From Puniceicoccaceae bacterium Marseille-Q1082 (lineage in GTDB: Bacteria; Verrucomicrobiota; Verrucomicrobiia; Opitutales; Intestinicryptomonadaceae), in contig CAJGBI010000002.1 in assembly GCA_904424815.1 (NCBI GenBank), positions 62,001 through 126,000 on the forward strand: 64,000 nucleotides of DNA, written 5' to 3'. The first letter of the stretch is position 1. Each line of letters begins with the position of its first letter. Made by a program: the position numbers and the translations under genes. A model generated the notes under the pieces. The model was not told where the DNA came from and did not search any database. It was given only the letters and a program-made list of their open reading frames with translations. This document shows positions 1-9,446 of this stretch, one piece after another.

Positions 1-241
1 TCTCTCATGGGAGGTTCGTTTTTTTGTTGGATAACGGATAACGGCGACTTTCGCGTATGTTTAATACGCTTCAACCCTTTGTTCGCTTGCGCCCCGTTTT
101 TAGCTCCAAAATCATTGCGCCAAATCGGGGAAGCTTAGGTTTGGGGAGAACGAACTCCGGAAGTGTTGACGAACCTCTCATGGGAGGTTTTTTGTGGGAA
201 TTGAAAATGGGATAGAAGCATTGGTGGAGCCAATCTTCACA
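1..241 (+). repeat. R1 repeat array, cut by the window edge, plus an R3 fragment
   Basis: Two R1 hairpins lie near positions 1-19 and 165-186: AACGAACCTC, loop TCATGG, GAGGTTCGTT, then a T run. The second has a shortened right arm. Between them is the R1 body, containing the motifs GCGTATGTTTAATACGC and GATTTGGCGCAATGATTTTG in reverse complement. Positions 205-241 match the reverse complement of the R3 element seen near 9545 and 16400. The T runs are on the plus strand here, so the array is inverted relative to those at 9.6 and 16.4 kb and would terminate transcripts entering from the left. Nothing coding is seen in 1-340. Confidence 0.8.
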
Positions 242-340
242 AGAGAGCGCCTTAAATGGAAATGCGCCCGAGCGCGGCAAATTCCTTTTCTTTATGTATA
301 TTATTGAAACATTCGTTTTTTTTGTATTATCCTCTCGATT

Positions 341-2284
341 ATGAAAAAATTTGATGTTTTTTACCGCGGCAGTTTCGCCGGAATTGGAATTTTGGCGGCC
401 GCCATTTTTACGGGGGCTTGCGCTTCGGATTCCGGAAGCGGGGATATTTCCTCGCCTTCTCAAAACAGGAAAAGCTCCGTTTCTCCGAAAGTGGCGGGCG
501 CCGTTTCAGACGCGATGCATTTCCCCTGTGAAGACGGTTCGGTAAAATTTTCGGGCGTCCTCGGCGGCGAGCTTGACGCCTCAATGAAGGGCGACATGCT
601 TTCGTGGGATGTGGACGACCTCGTCCGCCCGTTCAAGACGCGCCCCGAGAACAAACTGTGGCAGATTGAATTCTGGGGCAAATGGTTTACCTCCGCCGCG
701 CTCGCATATTCCTACGAGCCTTCCGGGCAACTCGACAAAATCCTAAAATACGCCGCTTCCGAACTCCTGAAAACCCAGGCCGCGGACGGCTCCATCACCA
801 CCTACAAGAAGGGCGCGGAATTTTCCGGCTGGGATATTTGGGGGCGCAAGTACGTACTGTTAGGATTGCTCGCCGAATACGCCAGAACGGGCGATGCCGG
901 CGTCCTCGACGCCGCAAAAAAACACGCCGACAACATAATGGCATCCGTCGGCGAAGGCAAAAAAATCGGCAATATTTGCGAAATCGGGATGTGGCAGGGA
1001 ATGGCGTCGTCGAGCCTCTTAGAACCCATGGTTCTGCTATACAAATATACCGGCGACAAAAAATACCTCGACTATTCCGAATGGATAGTCTCCTGCTGGG
1101 CAAAGGACAACCCCAAGCCGGATCTCGTCTCAAAAGCCCTCGCCGGAACTTATGTCGTTGACATGTTCGCCAAGCCCAAAAAGGGAGCGAAGGAATATAT
1201 GGACGGCGGGCTGTCGAAATCGTATGAAATGATGTCGTGCTACGAGGGACTGCTCGAGCTATACAGAATCACCGGCAATGAAAAGTACAAGCGGGCGGCC
1301 GTCAACGCCGCCAAGGCGATCGCCGAACGCGAAATCACCGTACTCGGCTCCGGCTCCATCTGGGAGCGGTGGACGGACGGCAAATTTTGCCAGCAGGAGG
1401 ATTCCGAACATTGGATGGAAACCTGCGTGAGCGCCACGTGGATAAAGTTCTGCGCGCAGCTGCTGCGCCTCACGGGAGACCCGTCCTACGCCGACGGCAT
1501 AGAGCTCGCCGCCTACAACGCCCTCGCCGCCGCCCAGCGCGCCGACGGAAAATGGTGGGCGCATTACAGCCGCATGAAGGGCGTCAGAACTCCCGCGCCC
1601 GAACAATCGGGAATGCACATGAATTGCTGCGTTGCCAGCGGCCCGCGCGCCCTGTTTCTGCTCCCGAAAATCGCCTATATGTCCGGAAGGGGAAATTCGG
1701 TCTACGTAAACCTCTACGAAAACGGATTCGGGAAAGTCGGCGTTCCGTCCGTCGACGGGAAAGTGACGCTGAAAGTATCGGGAGTGGATTTCGGCGCGGA
1801 AAAGCTGCGCGCAAAAATCTTGCTCGAAATGCCCGGGGGGCTGCATACATTCAGCGTCTGCCTGAGAATCCCGTCGTGGAGCAAAAAGACGGAAATTTCA
1901 GTGAACGGGCAAAAGGCGGCCTCCCCCGACGCGGGAATATACGCGGTTTTGAAACGCGACTGGAAGAGCGGCGACGAAATAGAAATAGAGTTCGATTCCC
2001 GCGCGTTTGTCGAGAGGGATCCGTCGAATCCGTCGCTCGTTGCCGTCCGCCGCGGCCCCTACGTCTACGCTCTCGACAGGCGCTACGACCCGTCTTTTGA
2101 CAAGCCCTTCAAGCCGGCTCTCGACGGCAACGACTTCCTGAAAAGCGCGGTTCCCGTAAAAGTTGACGGGGCGGCCTCCGCATTGAAAGTCGGAGGCATT
2201 GACGGGAAATCAAGGATATTCGTAGACTATCCATCCGCAGGGTCCACCTGGGGGAAAGATTCCGAATTCAGAGTCTGGCAATAA
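341..2284 (+). CDS. GH127-like (DUF1680) beta-L-arabinofuranosidase lipoprotein
   Basis: Probable glycoside hydrolase of the GH127 family, which removes beta-L-arabinofuranosyl residues from plant glycans using a zinc-thiolate cysteine nucleophile. The N-terminus is a lipoprotein signal (hydrophobic 11-25, lipobox TGAC with Cys27), so the enzyme is likely tethered to a membrane. Residues of about 60-430 form the alpha/alpha-barrel type catalytic domain. The Glu-x-Cys pair (E360-T-C362) and the Cys-Cys pair (C429-C430, in MNCCVASGPR) match the zinc ligands and nucleophile described for HypBA1. The C-terminal 200 residues look like beta-sandwich domains. At 647 residues the length is normal for the family. 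It appears monocistronic, between an R1 array and an R2 repeat. The substrate could differ, since GH127 relatives include GH146 and other specificities. Confidence 0.85.
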   Translation: MKKFDVFYRGSFAGIGILAAAIFTGACASDSGSGDISSPSQNRKSSVSPKVAGAVSDAMHFPCEDGSVKFSGVLGGELDASMKGDMLSWDVDDLVRPFKTRPENKLWQIEFWGKWFTSAALAYSYEPSGQLDKILKYAASELLKTQAADGSITTYKKGAEFSGWDIWGRKYVLLGLLAEYARTGDAGVLDAAKKHADNIMASVGEGKKIGNICEIGMWQGMASSSLLEPMVLLYKYTGDKKYLDYSEWIVSCWAKDNPKPDLVSKALAGTYVVDMFAKPKKGAKEYMDGGLSKSYEMMSCYEGLLELYRITGNEKYKRAAVNAAKAIAEREITVLGSGSIWERWTDGKFCQQEDSEHWMETCVSATWIKFCAQLLRLTGDPSYADGIELAAYNALAAAQRADGKWWAHYSRMKGVRTPAPEQSGMHMNCCVASGPRALFLLPKIAYMSGRGNSVYVNLYENGFGKVGVPSVDGKVTLKVSGVDFGAEKLRAKILLEMPGGLHTFSVCLRIPSWSKKTEISVNGQKAASPDAGIYAVLKRDWKSGDEIEIEFDSRAFVERDPSNPSLVAVRRGPYVYALDRRYDPSFDKPFKPALDGNDFLKSAVPVKVDGAASALKVGGIDGKSRIFVDYPSAGSTWGKDSEFRVWQ

Positions 2285-2310
2285 GCGAGGCGCGCAGCGC
2301 AACCAAGCAT

Positions 2311-2498
2311 AGCGAAGCTATAAAATAAGGCTTTCGGAAGGATAAAATGCGTTGGCATTTTATTCGGATATATACAAAACTCCATATGCGGAAACTTCGG
2401 GGGCAGGCGCATTGGCTTTGCCAATCGCCAGGGGGCTTGCCCCCTCTGCGGCAGGCGCGCCCCGCGCCCGCCCAGCGCAACCAAGCGAATCCATTTTG
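2311..2498. repeat. R2 REP-like element, copy a
   Basis: A 188-bp segment nearly identical to 9230-9426. It contains several small inverted repeats in a fixed order: AAAATGC/GCATTTT, ATTGGC/GCCAAT, AGGGGGC/GCCCCCT and a GC-rich end. It follows the GH127 gene directly. The spacing of mini-hairpins resembles REP/BIME-type extragenic elements. There is no convincing ORF. Confidence 0.8.
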
Positions 2499-2611
2499 TA
2501 GCGTGCAATACGCAAAAAAGCCGCGGCCGAAGCGTACTTGGTGCGGCAAAAGCGCGGCTTACTCCAAAACATTTTTACTTTTGGGCGAAACTGCCGCTCA
2601 GTAGAGCGTTA

Positions 2612-2666
2612 AAAAGAGTCTGCCGGCGGGAGCGCACTGGCGCGCGCGACCCAAAGCAGACTCTTT
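2612..2666. terminator. Bidirectional terminator-like hairpin
   Basis: A perfect 12-bp stem AAAAGAGTCTGC (2612-2623) pairs with GCAGACTCTTTT (2655-2666), with a 31-nt GC-rich loop. The T run at one end of the stem and A run at the other allow use in both directions. It lies between the convergent GH127 and TPR genes. Confidence 0.6.
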
Positions 2667-2724
2667 TCAAACGGGGTGTCAGCGAAAATTTCGCGCAGCC
2701 CCGCGCCAAAGCGTTCGCCAAATC

Positions 2725-4170
2725 TTACTTGCGTTTGGACTCGTAGTAATCGTTGATTTTCTTTGAGACGTCCTTGTAGGAAATATCGGCGGAATAGATT
2801 TCCTTGAACTCGTTGAACGCCTTTTCGGCTTCGCCCATTTTTTCGTAGGCGGTGGCGAGCTCGTAGATTATTTCCTTTTTGGCGTCGTTCATTATCTTCG
2901 ACTCCTTCTTGGCGATCTCGAGCTGGTCGACGGCGAGGTCGTACTTGGCGCCGAGAATGAACGCCCTGCCGAGGCCGAGGAGCGACTGGAGGCGAACCTT
3001 CGGGTTGCGCTGTGAAAGCTGGAACTGCATGATGGCGTCGTCGAGCTTGCCGTCCTCAAAAAGCAGCTGTCCGTATATGTAGCGGTAGTTGAAGTCGTTG
3101 GGATAGCGCTCGACCATCAGGCGCGCGTTTTCGAGCTTGTAGTCGTGCTCCTTCTTCGAAAGCTCTTCGAGTTCCGCCTTCGTCGCGGCGTCGTCGGGAT
3201 TTTCCTCGAGCTTGGCTTTGAGCGTCTCGATTTTGTTCTCCATGTCGGCGACGATAAAGTCGTGCTCCCACTTTTCGAGGGTGGTGTCGCCCTTGCCGAG
3301 AGGCTGCTGGCGCGCCTGCCGCACATATTCGAGCGCTTCCGAGTAGCGGCGTAGCGTGCGGAGATTGGCGCAGATTTCGCGGTAGAGATTGACGTTTTCG
3401 GGGTCGGTTTTGATTTGCTCCCTGAGCCTGTCGACCATGCGGCCGAGGGTTTCCTCGTCGCTGACGAGGCTCGCCGCCTTTTCGAGGTCGGAGGTTTCGT
3501 CGGCACTCTTGAGCTTGTCGCGGAAGTCGCCGCCCTCCTTTTCCCAGTTGCCCTTGTTCATCGTCTTTATGACGGACGCGCTGCGCGCGAGGGCCTGGGC
3601 GTCGCCGTTTGTGGGGTTGCGGCGCAAAATCTGCTCGCACACCTGGGCCGCCTCGTCGGGCTGCTTGTTTTTGACGTAGGCGTTGGCGAGAGCCAGAAGG
3701 TTCTTTTCGTTCTTGGGCTGGAACTGGGCTATGGCCATGTACGCGGACGCCGCAGTCCCCCAATATGAGAGCGATTCCGCCGCCGACGCAAGCGCCTTGA
3801 GCGCCGAGGCATTCTGCGGGCACTGGGAAAGGAGATGTTCGGCCTGCGCCATGACTTCGAGCGCCTGCCCCTTCTTAATCATCGACGGGGCTTTCATCGA
3901 AAGAACCATGCCCTGTACGTCGCCGGAGAGCTTGGCGACCGGATTGCCCTTCCCGTACTTTTTGAACTGCGCCTGGCGCATTATTTTGCGCACGTCCACA
4001 CAGGACGGATACTTCGCCAGAATCGTCGCGCAAATGTCTATGGTATATCCGGGATTTTTGTCGATCGACCTCTCGGCGGATTCAAGCTGTTTTACAAAGC
4101 GGGGATCCAAATCCTTGATTTGGGTTTCCACTATTTCTTCCGTGGGTTCTGTGGGTTCGGTTTCTGCCAT
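2725..4170 (-). CDS. Tetratricopeptide-repeat protein
   Basis: A 481-residue protein with no signal peptide or membrane segment, built of helical TPR-like units. Clear repeats are seen at about 100-200 (A..AY....QPDEAAQVCEQIL) and 230-470 (GLGRAFILGAKYDLAVDQLE, LATAYEKMGEAEKAFNEF). The N-terminus is Glu/Thr-rich. TPR proteins act as interaction scaffolds, and no specific partner can be named. It is the last gene of the lptD-scpA-orf-glmM row, 50 bp after glmM, so co-transcription is likely. After its TAA stop the transcript runs directly into GATTTGGCGAACGC (2724 down to 2711). That motif also sits at the stop codons of rplS and gdhA. Confidence 0.8.
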   Translation of the reverse strand: MAETEPTEPTEEIVETQIKDLDPRFVKQLESAERSIDKNPGYTIDICATILAKYPSCVDVRKIMRQAQFKKYGKGNPVAKLSGDVQGMVLSMKAPSMIKKGQALEVMAQAEHLLSQCPQNASALKALASAAESLSYWGTAASAYMAIAQFQPKNEKNLLALANAYVKNKQPDEAAQVCEQILRRNPTNGDAQALARSASVIKTMNKGNWEKEGGDFRDKLKSADETSDLEKAASLVSDEETLGRMVDRLREQIKTDPENVNLYREICANLRTLRRYSEALEYVRQARQQPLGKGDTTLEKWEHDFIVADMENKIETLKAKLEENPDDAATKAELEELSKKEHDYKLENARLMVERYPNDFNYRYIYGQLLFEDGKLDDAIMQFQLSQRNPKVRLQSLLGLGRAFILGAKYDLAVDQLEIAKKESKIMNDAKKEIIYELATAYEKMGEAEKAFNEFKEIYSADISYKDVSKKINDYYESKRK

Positions 4171-4220
4171 AAATAAAGCCTGTTCTTCGTTAAAGCCCGA
4201 ACGTTAAAAAAAACCGGCGG

Positions 4221-5567
4221 TTATTTCAAGTCTATTTCTGTAGCGCCGAGCAAAAAAGACATGCATTTTTGCGCCTTTTCGGGGTCGGGAGACTCCGCGA
4301 GAAGGCGGATTTTTTTCTCGGTGCCGGAGTATCTGACGAGTATGCGGCCCCTGCCGCCGAGCAAATCTTCGCACCTTTTCATGGCGGCCGAGAGGTTCGG
4401 GGCATCCTCGAACGGTATTTTCCGAGCTACGGCAACCGCCTGCGAAACGCACGGATACATGGATATCCCGCCCCTGAGCTCCGAAAGCTTTTTGCCGCTG
4501 CGCGCCATCACGGATAGCACCGCGAGCGCTGCGGCGAGCCCGTCGCCGCACGGGGATATGTCGGAAAATATGAAGTGGCCGGAATTTTCCCCGCCGACGT
4601 TGCAGCCGCGCGCGAGCATTTCCCCCATAACGAGCCTGTCGCCGATTCCGCACCTGTAAACCTTTATGCCGTCCGCCGCGAGGGATTCGTCGAGGCCGGT
4701 GTTGCTCTGAACGGTGGTGACTATCGCGTTTGAGGAGAGCGCCCCGCGCGCCATGCGCTCCCGCGCAATTAGGCCCAAAACCTCCTCGCCCTCAAGAATC
4801 GAAAACTTGTCGTCGCAGACCACCACCCTGTCGCCGTCTCCGTCGTGCGCGAAGCCAACATCCGCGCCGCAGGAGCGGCAGAGCGCCGCGAGGTTTTCGG
4901 GGTGCTGGCTGCCCACGCCGCCGTTTATGTTGAAGCCGTCCGGCGAGCTCGCCGCCCCGACAACTTTTGCGCCGTACGCCTCAAAGACCTTTGAGGACAC
5001 TCCGGAAGTGGCTCCGTTTGCCATGTCCACGGCGACGGTAAGCCCGCCGAGAAATCCGGGCTCAAAGAGCGAGCACATTTTTGCGGCGTACTCCCCGAGC
5101 GCGAATTTGCCGGCGGAAATTTCGCGCGGGGCGAAAGACTTTTTGGAATACGCGCCGAAATCGCAGGCCGTCGCGTCGGCGCGCCGCTCGATGTCGAGCT
5201 GGAAGTCGTCGCAGGCTTTTCTGGCGCGGGAGTCGAAAAACTTTATGCCGTTGTCCGAATACGGGTTGTGGGAGGCGGTAATCATCGCGCCGAGGGCTGC
5301 CTTGCGCTCCAACACCGCGTAGGCGAGCGCCGGAGTCGGCAGCACCCCCATGTCCTCTACCCTTCCACCGCGCGACGCGAAGCCCTCGCAGAACGCCGCT
5401 TTGAGGGAATCCGAAGACGCGCGGGTGTCGCAGCCGGCCACGGCAAAGCCGCCGCCGCTGTCCGCGAGCGCGTCGGCGCACGCGGCGCCGAGGTTTCTGT
5501 AAAAGGGCTCGCTGACTTCAAAGTCCCCGTACGAGCCGCGGATTCCGTCGGTTCCGAAATATTTCAT
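4221..5567 (-). CDS. glmM: Phosphoglucosamine mutase
   Basis: Converts glucosamine-6-phosphate to glucosamine-1-phosphate on the route to UDP-GlcNAc for peptidoglycan and LPS; cytoplasmic. It begins with the family N-terminus KYFGTDGIRG. The phosphoserine loop TASHNPYSDNG has Ser99, and the Mg loop HDGDGDR has Asp242/244/246. The sugar-binding GGENSGH is at 325-331 and the phosphate-binding SGTE near the C-terminus. The length of 448 is typical. The start overlaps the upstream small ORF by 4 bp (ATGA), implying translational coupling. A phosphomannomutase of the same superfamily is the alternative, but the N-terminal GTDGIRG and the length favour GlmM. Confidence 0.88.
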   Translation of the reverse strand: MKYFGTDGIRGSYGDFEVSEPFYRNLGAACADALADSGGGFAVAGCDTRASSDSLKAAFCEGFASRGGRVEDMGVLPTPALAYAVLERKAALGAMITASHNPYSDNGIKFFDSRARKACDDFQLDIERRADATACDFGAYSKKSFAPREISAGKFALGEYAAKMCSLFEPGFLGGLTVAVDMANGATSGVSSKVFEAYGAKVVGAASSPDGFNINGGVGSQHPENLAALCRSCGADVGFAHDGDGDRVVVCDDKFSILEGEEVLGLIARERMARGALSSNAIVTTVQSNTGLDESLAADGIKVYRCGIGDRLVMGEMLARGCNVGGENSGHFIFSDISPCGDGLAAALAVLSVMARSGKKLSELRGGISMYPCVSQAVAVARKIPFEDAPNLSAAMKRCEDLLGGRGRILVRYSGTEKKIRLLAESPDPEKAQKCMSFLLGATEIDLK

Positions 5568-5809
5568 TGCCGCCTCCCGCCAGGCATGTTTTTTCTCAAA
5601 ATATCCGAGAGCTCGGCGGGGGAGGTCTCTTCAAGCTCCTTTCCCCTGCGCTTCAAATCCTCGAAAGTCTTTATGACGGTCTCCGTCATGAGCTCGTGGG
5701 TTTCCTCGGTTCCGCCTATGAGCGAAAATTTTTCGGCCTGCGTGACGCGCTTGTGCCCGTCGCCGTCAAGCCCTATACCGAAAAGATGCGCCGATTTTTT
5801 CCCCGCCAT
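5564..5809 (-). CDS. Small conserved-looking protein of unknown function
   Basis: An 81-residue soluble protein that I do not recognise. It contains HLFGIGLDGDGHKRVTQAE and a helical, charged C-terminal half. The ATG at 5809 is chosen because GGGGAGGA lies 6 nt upstream. A TTG at 5815 would overlap the scpA stop but has poor spacing. Its end overlaps the glmM start (ATGA). The tight packing between scpA and glmM indicates a real, co-translated gene. Confidence 0.7.
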   Translation of the reverse strand: MAGKKSAHLFGIGLDGDGHKRVTQAEKFSLIGGTEETHELMTETVIKTFEDLKRRGKELEETSPAELSDILRKNMPGGRRQ

Positions 5810-5811
5810 TT

Positions 5812-6621
5812 TCAATCCTCCCCTGATTCCGCGCCGCCGGCCTCGCCCGACGGGGCGCCGCCGATGCGCTCGCAGTAAATTTCGCCAAAACTCTCGTCCT
5901 GCGACACGGAGAGCTTTCCGAGGCGCGAGAGCTCAAGCATGGCGATGAATGTCGCCATTATAGCGACAATGCCCGCCTTCCCGCCCTCAAAGAGCGACGA
6001 AAACGAAAACTTGTTTTCGGGGACGGACAGCAAAAACTCCATGCGGTCGGCGACTGTCACGTTTTCCTCGCGGATTTCGCCCTGCACGAGCTTTTCGGCG
6101 AGCCTCCTCAGCGCGATGTTGAAGGCGCCCCATATCTCCATTTTGTCGGAGCGTTTCAGCGGCCTCTCCGCGGCCTCGCCGCCGGCGGAAATAGCGCGCT
6201 CGCCGTAGTTGAGGCGGGCGTCTATGAGGTCTTCCAAGCCGTCCGCGGCGAGCTTCACCTTCTTGTACTCGAGAAGCTGCTCCACAAGCTGCCAGCGCGG
6301 GTCGACCTCCGAATCGGGCTCATCCTCCGACTGGACCGCGCGCTCGTCCGTGGGCAGCAGCATCCTGCTTTTTATGTACATCAGCGTAGCCGCCATCACG
6401 AAGAACTCGCCCGCCACGTCGAGCGACAGGCTCTTCATCGAGCGCAAAACGCCCATGTACTGCCGCGTCACCTCCGCTATCGGAATGTCGTAAATGTCGA
6501 TTTCGTTTTTGCGAATGAGGAACAGCAGAAGGTCGAGAGGCCCCTCGAACACGTTGAGCCTGACGGACATTTCGAGTCCGCCCGCGAGCGCGTCTTCCGA
6601 AATTGGCAGGTCGTCGGGCAT
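5812..6621 (-). CDS. scpA: Segregation and condensation protein A
   Basis: The kleisin subunit of the bacterial SMC-ScpAB condensin, bridging the SMC heads during chromosome segregation. The N-terminal kleisin signature FEGPLDLLLFLIRKNEIDIY is near residues 25-45, followed by PIAEVTRQYM and the helix AGEFFVMAATLMYIKSRMLL. The C-terminal winged-helix region binds the SMC cap. The length of 269 is usual. The C-terminus has a Gly/Glu-rich tail. No scpB or smc is visible in the window. The gene begins 4 bp after lptD ends and is followed with near-zero spacing by the small ORF. Confidence 0.93.
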   Translation of the reverse strand: MPDDLPISEDALAGGLEMSVRLNVFEGPLDLLLFLIRKNEIDIYDIPIAEVTRQYMGVLRSMKSLSLDVAGEFFVMAATLMYIKSRMLLPTDERAVQSEDEPDSEVDPRWQLVEQLLEYKKVKLAADGLEDLIDARLNYGERAISAGGEAAERPLKRSDKMEIWGAFNIALRRLAEKLVQGEIREENVTVADRMEFLLSVPENKFSFSSLFEGGKAGIVAIMATFIAMLELSRLGKLSVSQDESFGEIYCERIGGAPSGEAGGAESGED

Positions 6622-6625
6622 GAAA

Positions 6626-8923
6626 TCAGAAAATCGCCATGGAAATGCGGGCGCCGAAAGAAAAATTGTTCTGGCGCGAAGAGCCCGAGCGGTAGGAGAT
6701 CTGGTACTCGACCACCCACGAGTTGCCCAGGCGCGTCCAAAGCGTATAAGTCTGGTCGGTGAGCATGCTCAGGCGGTGGTCGTAGGCCCATCTGGCGAGG
6801 ATCCTGTACCTCTCGCTTATGCGGTACTCCGCGAGCGCGGAATACTGGGTTATTGCGCCGTCAAGATAGCTCGAAATCAAGTAGAGCGAAAACTTGTCGG
6901 AATCGAAAAGCCCGATATAGGCGTTGGTTTCCGGGACGTTGAGGTTTTCGATGTTGAAGCGGTTGTAGCAGCCGACGGTCAGCCAGCGCGCGGGAGAGAT
7001 CGAAACGTTCGTATAGAGATCCGAAAACGACGACTCTTTGAAGTCGTTCTGCGCCAGTACGCGCTTGTCGAAATTAAAGTCCTGAAATATGTCGAACCGC
7101 GCGAGCTCTCTCGAGCCGTAGGTTTCGTCGCGCGTTTCGAGGGTGTTTTTGAGGCCGATGCGCAGGGTGTTTGTCTTGAACAGGCGGTCGGTGTTGCGCA
7201 TGTCGCCGAGGTCGAGAATCGGGGGATAGGTGAAATCCTCTATGCTGATTTCGTCGATCCCGGGGATAGCGCCCGACCCCTGCGCGGCGTTGGGAATGTA
7301 GCGGTAGCTTATGACGGGAGTCATGTGGTGGCGCAAGCCGTCGATTCCCATTGTCCGGCTCTTGTACTCCCAAGTGCCCCACACGTCCATCTGCGCGTCG
7401 AAGCCTATCTGCCCGAGCAGGCGCGTATAACTTGAATTGCCGTTCTTGGGGTTGCCGTAATACGTCAGCCTGCCGCCTATCACGGGCGTTATGGTGCTCC
7501 ACGAATTGAGGCGTATGGGGCGCATCAAACCGTAATAGGCGTCAACGCGCGCGGTCTCGAAAGTCTCCGAAAGCAGCTGCTCCGGGCCGCTGTTGCGCAA
7601 GTATCCGGCGGAGGCGTACATCGTCTGGTAGACGCCCGTGTTGAAGATCTCGCCGGGCTGGAGGTCAAAGCGCGCCTCGGGCAAACGCTGCTGGACGATC
7701 TCCCAGTTGTTGGGCGCAAAGCGCGAAAACAGCGAAACCGTGTACGACGGGCCGTAATAGTCGACCTCCGCGAAGTTGTCGGGGATCTGGTCGCCGTAAA
7801 AGAACTCGGGGCGGAAGTCGCGCGTGACGAATTCGTCGCTCCACCACGCGAGAGAGCCTATCACCGCTATGTTGTCGGAAACCATCTGCGCGTGGCGCAT
7901 CTGGGCGAAGAATCTGTCGTGGCCTATGCGCCTGCCGAGCGAGTCCACGCCGAGAATGTCCGCGCTTCCGTGGTCGTTTATGTAGGCGCCCTGGACAAAT
8001 CCGCGCAGCCACGTCTCGACGCCTTTGTAGTCGTAATTGAGCGCGGGGCCGAAGAGAACGGAGCGCTCGGTGTAATAGTCGAGCAAAAATCCCGGGTCGA
8101 AATTCCCTAGGCCGTTATATATTACCGTGTTTGCCAAAAACGCCCCGTAGTCGGAATTGTAGCCGACTTTTGTCTGGATGTCGAACGGGGGCTTTTCAAG
8201 GCCGTACTGTGAATAGTAGGGGGCGTAAAAAACGGGCACGGGGCCGATAGACACGATGGTGTCGTCAAATTCGAGAAGCTCCGACTGCGTGTCGTACCTT
8301 ATCTGCGAAGCGGAAGCCGTCATTGAGTACGGGGAAGGCTCGCCAATATAAACAATGGGGTTGTCGAAAGAAACTTTGTTTTTGGCGGAATTTATCTCGT
8401 CGGCCTCAACGAAAATCGGAGATGAGCCGAAGCGCGCGTGGGGGGTGGAAAGCTCTTCTTTGGAAGGGTTTAAGCGGAACGTTTCGGCGGCGACCCTCGC
8501 CTGGGCGAGCGACGCCTTTACCGAACCCGACGCCTCCGCCGCGCCCGTGTTTTGCGAGTACTTTATTTTATCCGCGCGCAGCTCGAACTTTTCGTCGTCT
8601 ATTTTTGCGTTGCCGGTAGCCACGAGGTCTCCGTCTCCGCCCTGCAAATAGTCGAACTTGTCGGCGGAAATCTCCGGAGCAGAAACCATGCGCGATAGCG
8701 GCGACTTTCCGTCCGATTTCTTCACGACGGGAACCTTTTCCCCTTCGTCCGCGGCGGCGGGCTTTGATTCGAGGCTCCTCTGGTGCGACAGCGACACCCA
8801 CGGGACGTCCGCGCGCCTGCGCGGTTTGGAATTTGCGTCCGCAGCGACCGCAGCCGACGCTCCGCAAAATCCGGCAAGCCACGCGAAGGCGAATAAAGTC
8901 CTTGATAATTTCACGCCGAACAT
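6626..8923 (-). CDS. lptD: LPS-assembly outer-membrane protein LptD-like
   Basis: The outer-membrane translocon component that inserts LPS into the outer leaflet. The start is set at ATG 8923, which gives a clean signal peptide (VKLSRTLFAFAWLAGFCGAS, ending near AVAA); an upstream TTG at 8950 is less likely. After a low-complexity linker, residues of about 75-200 form an OstA/LptA-like jellyroll (DLVATGNAKIDDEKFELRAD). The remainder is a beta-barrel starting with the typical PVFYAPYY motif. The C-terminal residue is Phe, as in many outer-membrane barrels. At about 765 residues the length fits LptD. It is first in a five-gene row leading to glmM, which makes an LPS and peptidoglycan precursor. 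Confidence 0.8.
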   Translation of the reverse strand: MFGVKLSRTLFAFAWLAGFCGASAAVAADANSKPRRRADVPWVSLSHQRSLESKPAAADEGEKVPVVKKSDGKSPLSRMVSAPEISADKFDYLQGGDGDLVATGNAKIDDEKFELRADKIKYSQNTGAAEASGSVKASLAQARVAAETFRLNPSKEELSTPHARFGSSPIFVEADEINSAKNKVSFDNPIVYIGEPSPYSMTASASQIRYDTQSELLEFDDTIVSIGPVPVFYAPYYSQYGLEKPPFDIQTKVGYNSDYGAFLANTVIYNGLGNFDPGFLLDYYTERSVLFGPALNYDYKGVETWLRGFVQGAYINDHGSADILGVDSLGRRIGHDRFFAQMRHAQMVSDNIAVIGSLAWWSDEFVTRDFRPEFFYGDQIPDNFAEVDYYGPSYTVSLFSRFAPNNWEIVQQRLPEARFDLQPGEIFNTGVYQTMYASAGYLRNSGPEQLLSETFETARVDAYYGLMRPIRLNSWSTITPVIGGRLTYYGNPKNGNSSYTRLLGQIGFDAQMDVWGTWEYKSRTMGIDGLRHHMTPVISYRYIPNAAQGSGAIPGIDEISIEDFTYPPILDLGDMRNTDRLFKTNTLRIGLKNTLETRDETYGSRELARFDIFQDFNFDKRVLAQNDFKESSFSDLYTNVSISPARWLTVGCYNRFNIENLNVPETNAYIGLFDSDKFSLYLISSYLDGAITQYSALAEYRISERYRILARWAYDHRLSMLTDQTYTLWTRLGNSWVVEYQISYRSGSSRQNNFSFGARISMAIF

Positions 8924-9122
8924 TTCTACATATAGCCCGCACCATAACAAGCTTTTTATAAAAAAATCCCGCCCGCAAGCAGATGCAGAGCCGACGCCAG
9001 ATGCGGCGCAGTTTCCGCGAAATGGCGCGCCCCTTACGGGCGCGAAACACGCCCGCCATTAAAACCCCATTGCAAAGATAGCCTTTGCCAATACTTTTTT
9101 CTCTCCCGCAATCCCCCAAAAA

Positions 9123-9211
9123 AAACAAACCTACCATAAGAGGTTCGTTAATCTTTCACTTTTTGTTTAAGAGAAAAGCAAGCTTCCCGATTTGGCGCAA
9201 TGAAAACGAAA
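9123..9211. repeat. Degenerate R1 unit
   Basis: A decayed copy of the R1 repeat: a hairpin-like stretch around ACCTACCATAAGAGGTTCGTT (9130-9152), followed by CGATTTGGCGCAATGA near 9189. It lies upstream of lptD in the long lptD-rplS gap. The remainder of 8924-9122 shows no gene. Confidence 0.55.
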
Positions 9212-9229
9212 GCTTATTTTATCCGAAGC

Positions 9230-9426
9230 GCAGCGAGGCTATAAAATAAGGCTTTCGGGAAGGATAAAATGCATTGGCATTTTATTCGGATATATACAAA
9301 ACTCCATATGCGGAAACTTCGGGGGGTAGGCGCATTGGCTTTGCCAATCGCCGCAGGGGGCTTGCCCCCTCCGCGGCAGGCGCGCCCCGCGCCCGCCCAG
9401 CGCAACCAAGCCAGCGAATCCATTTT
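9230..9426. repeat. R2 REP-like element, copy b
   Basis: Nearly identical to 2311-2498, with the same order of mini-hairpins. It differs by a few substitutions and short indels, for example CGCCGCAGGGGGC here versus CGCCAGGGGGC in copy a. It is directly followed by R3. Confidence 0.8.
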
Positions 9427-9446
9427 GGATAAAGAGCGAGGGCGGG

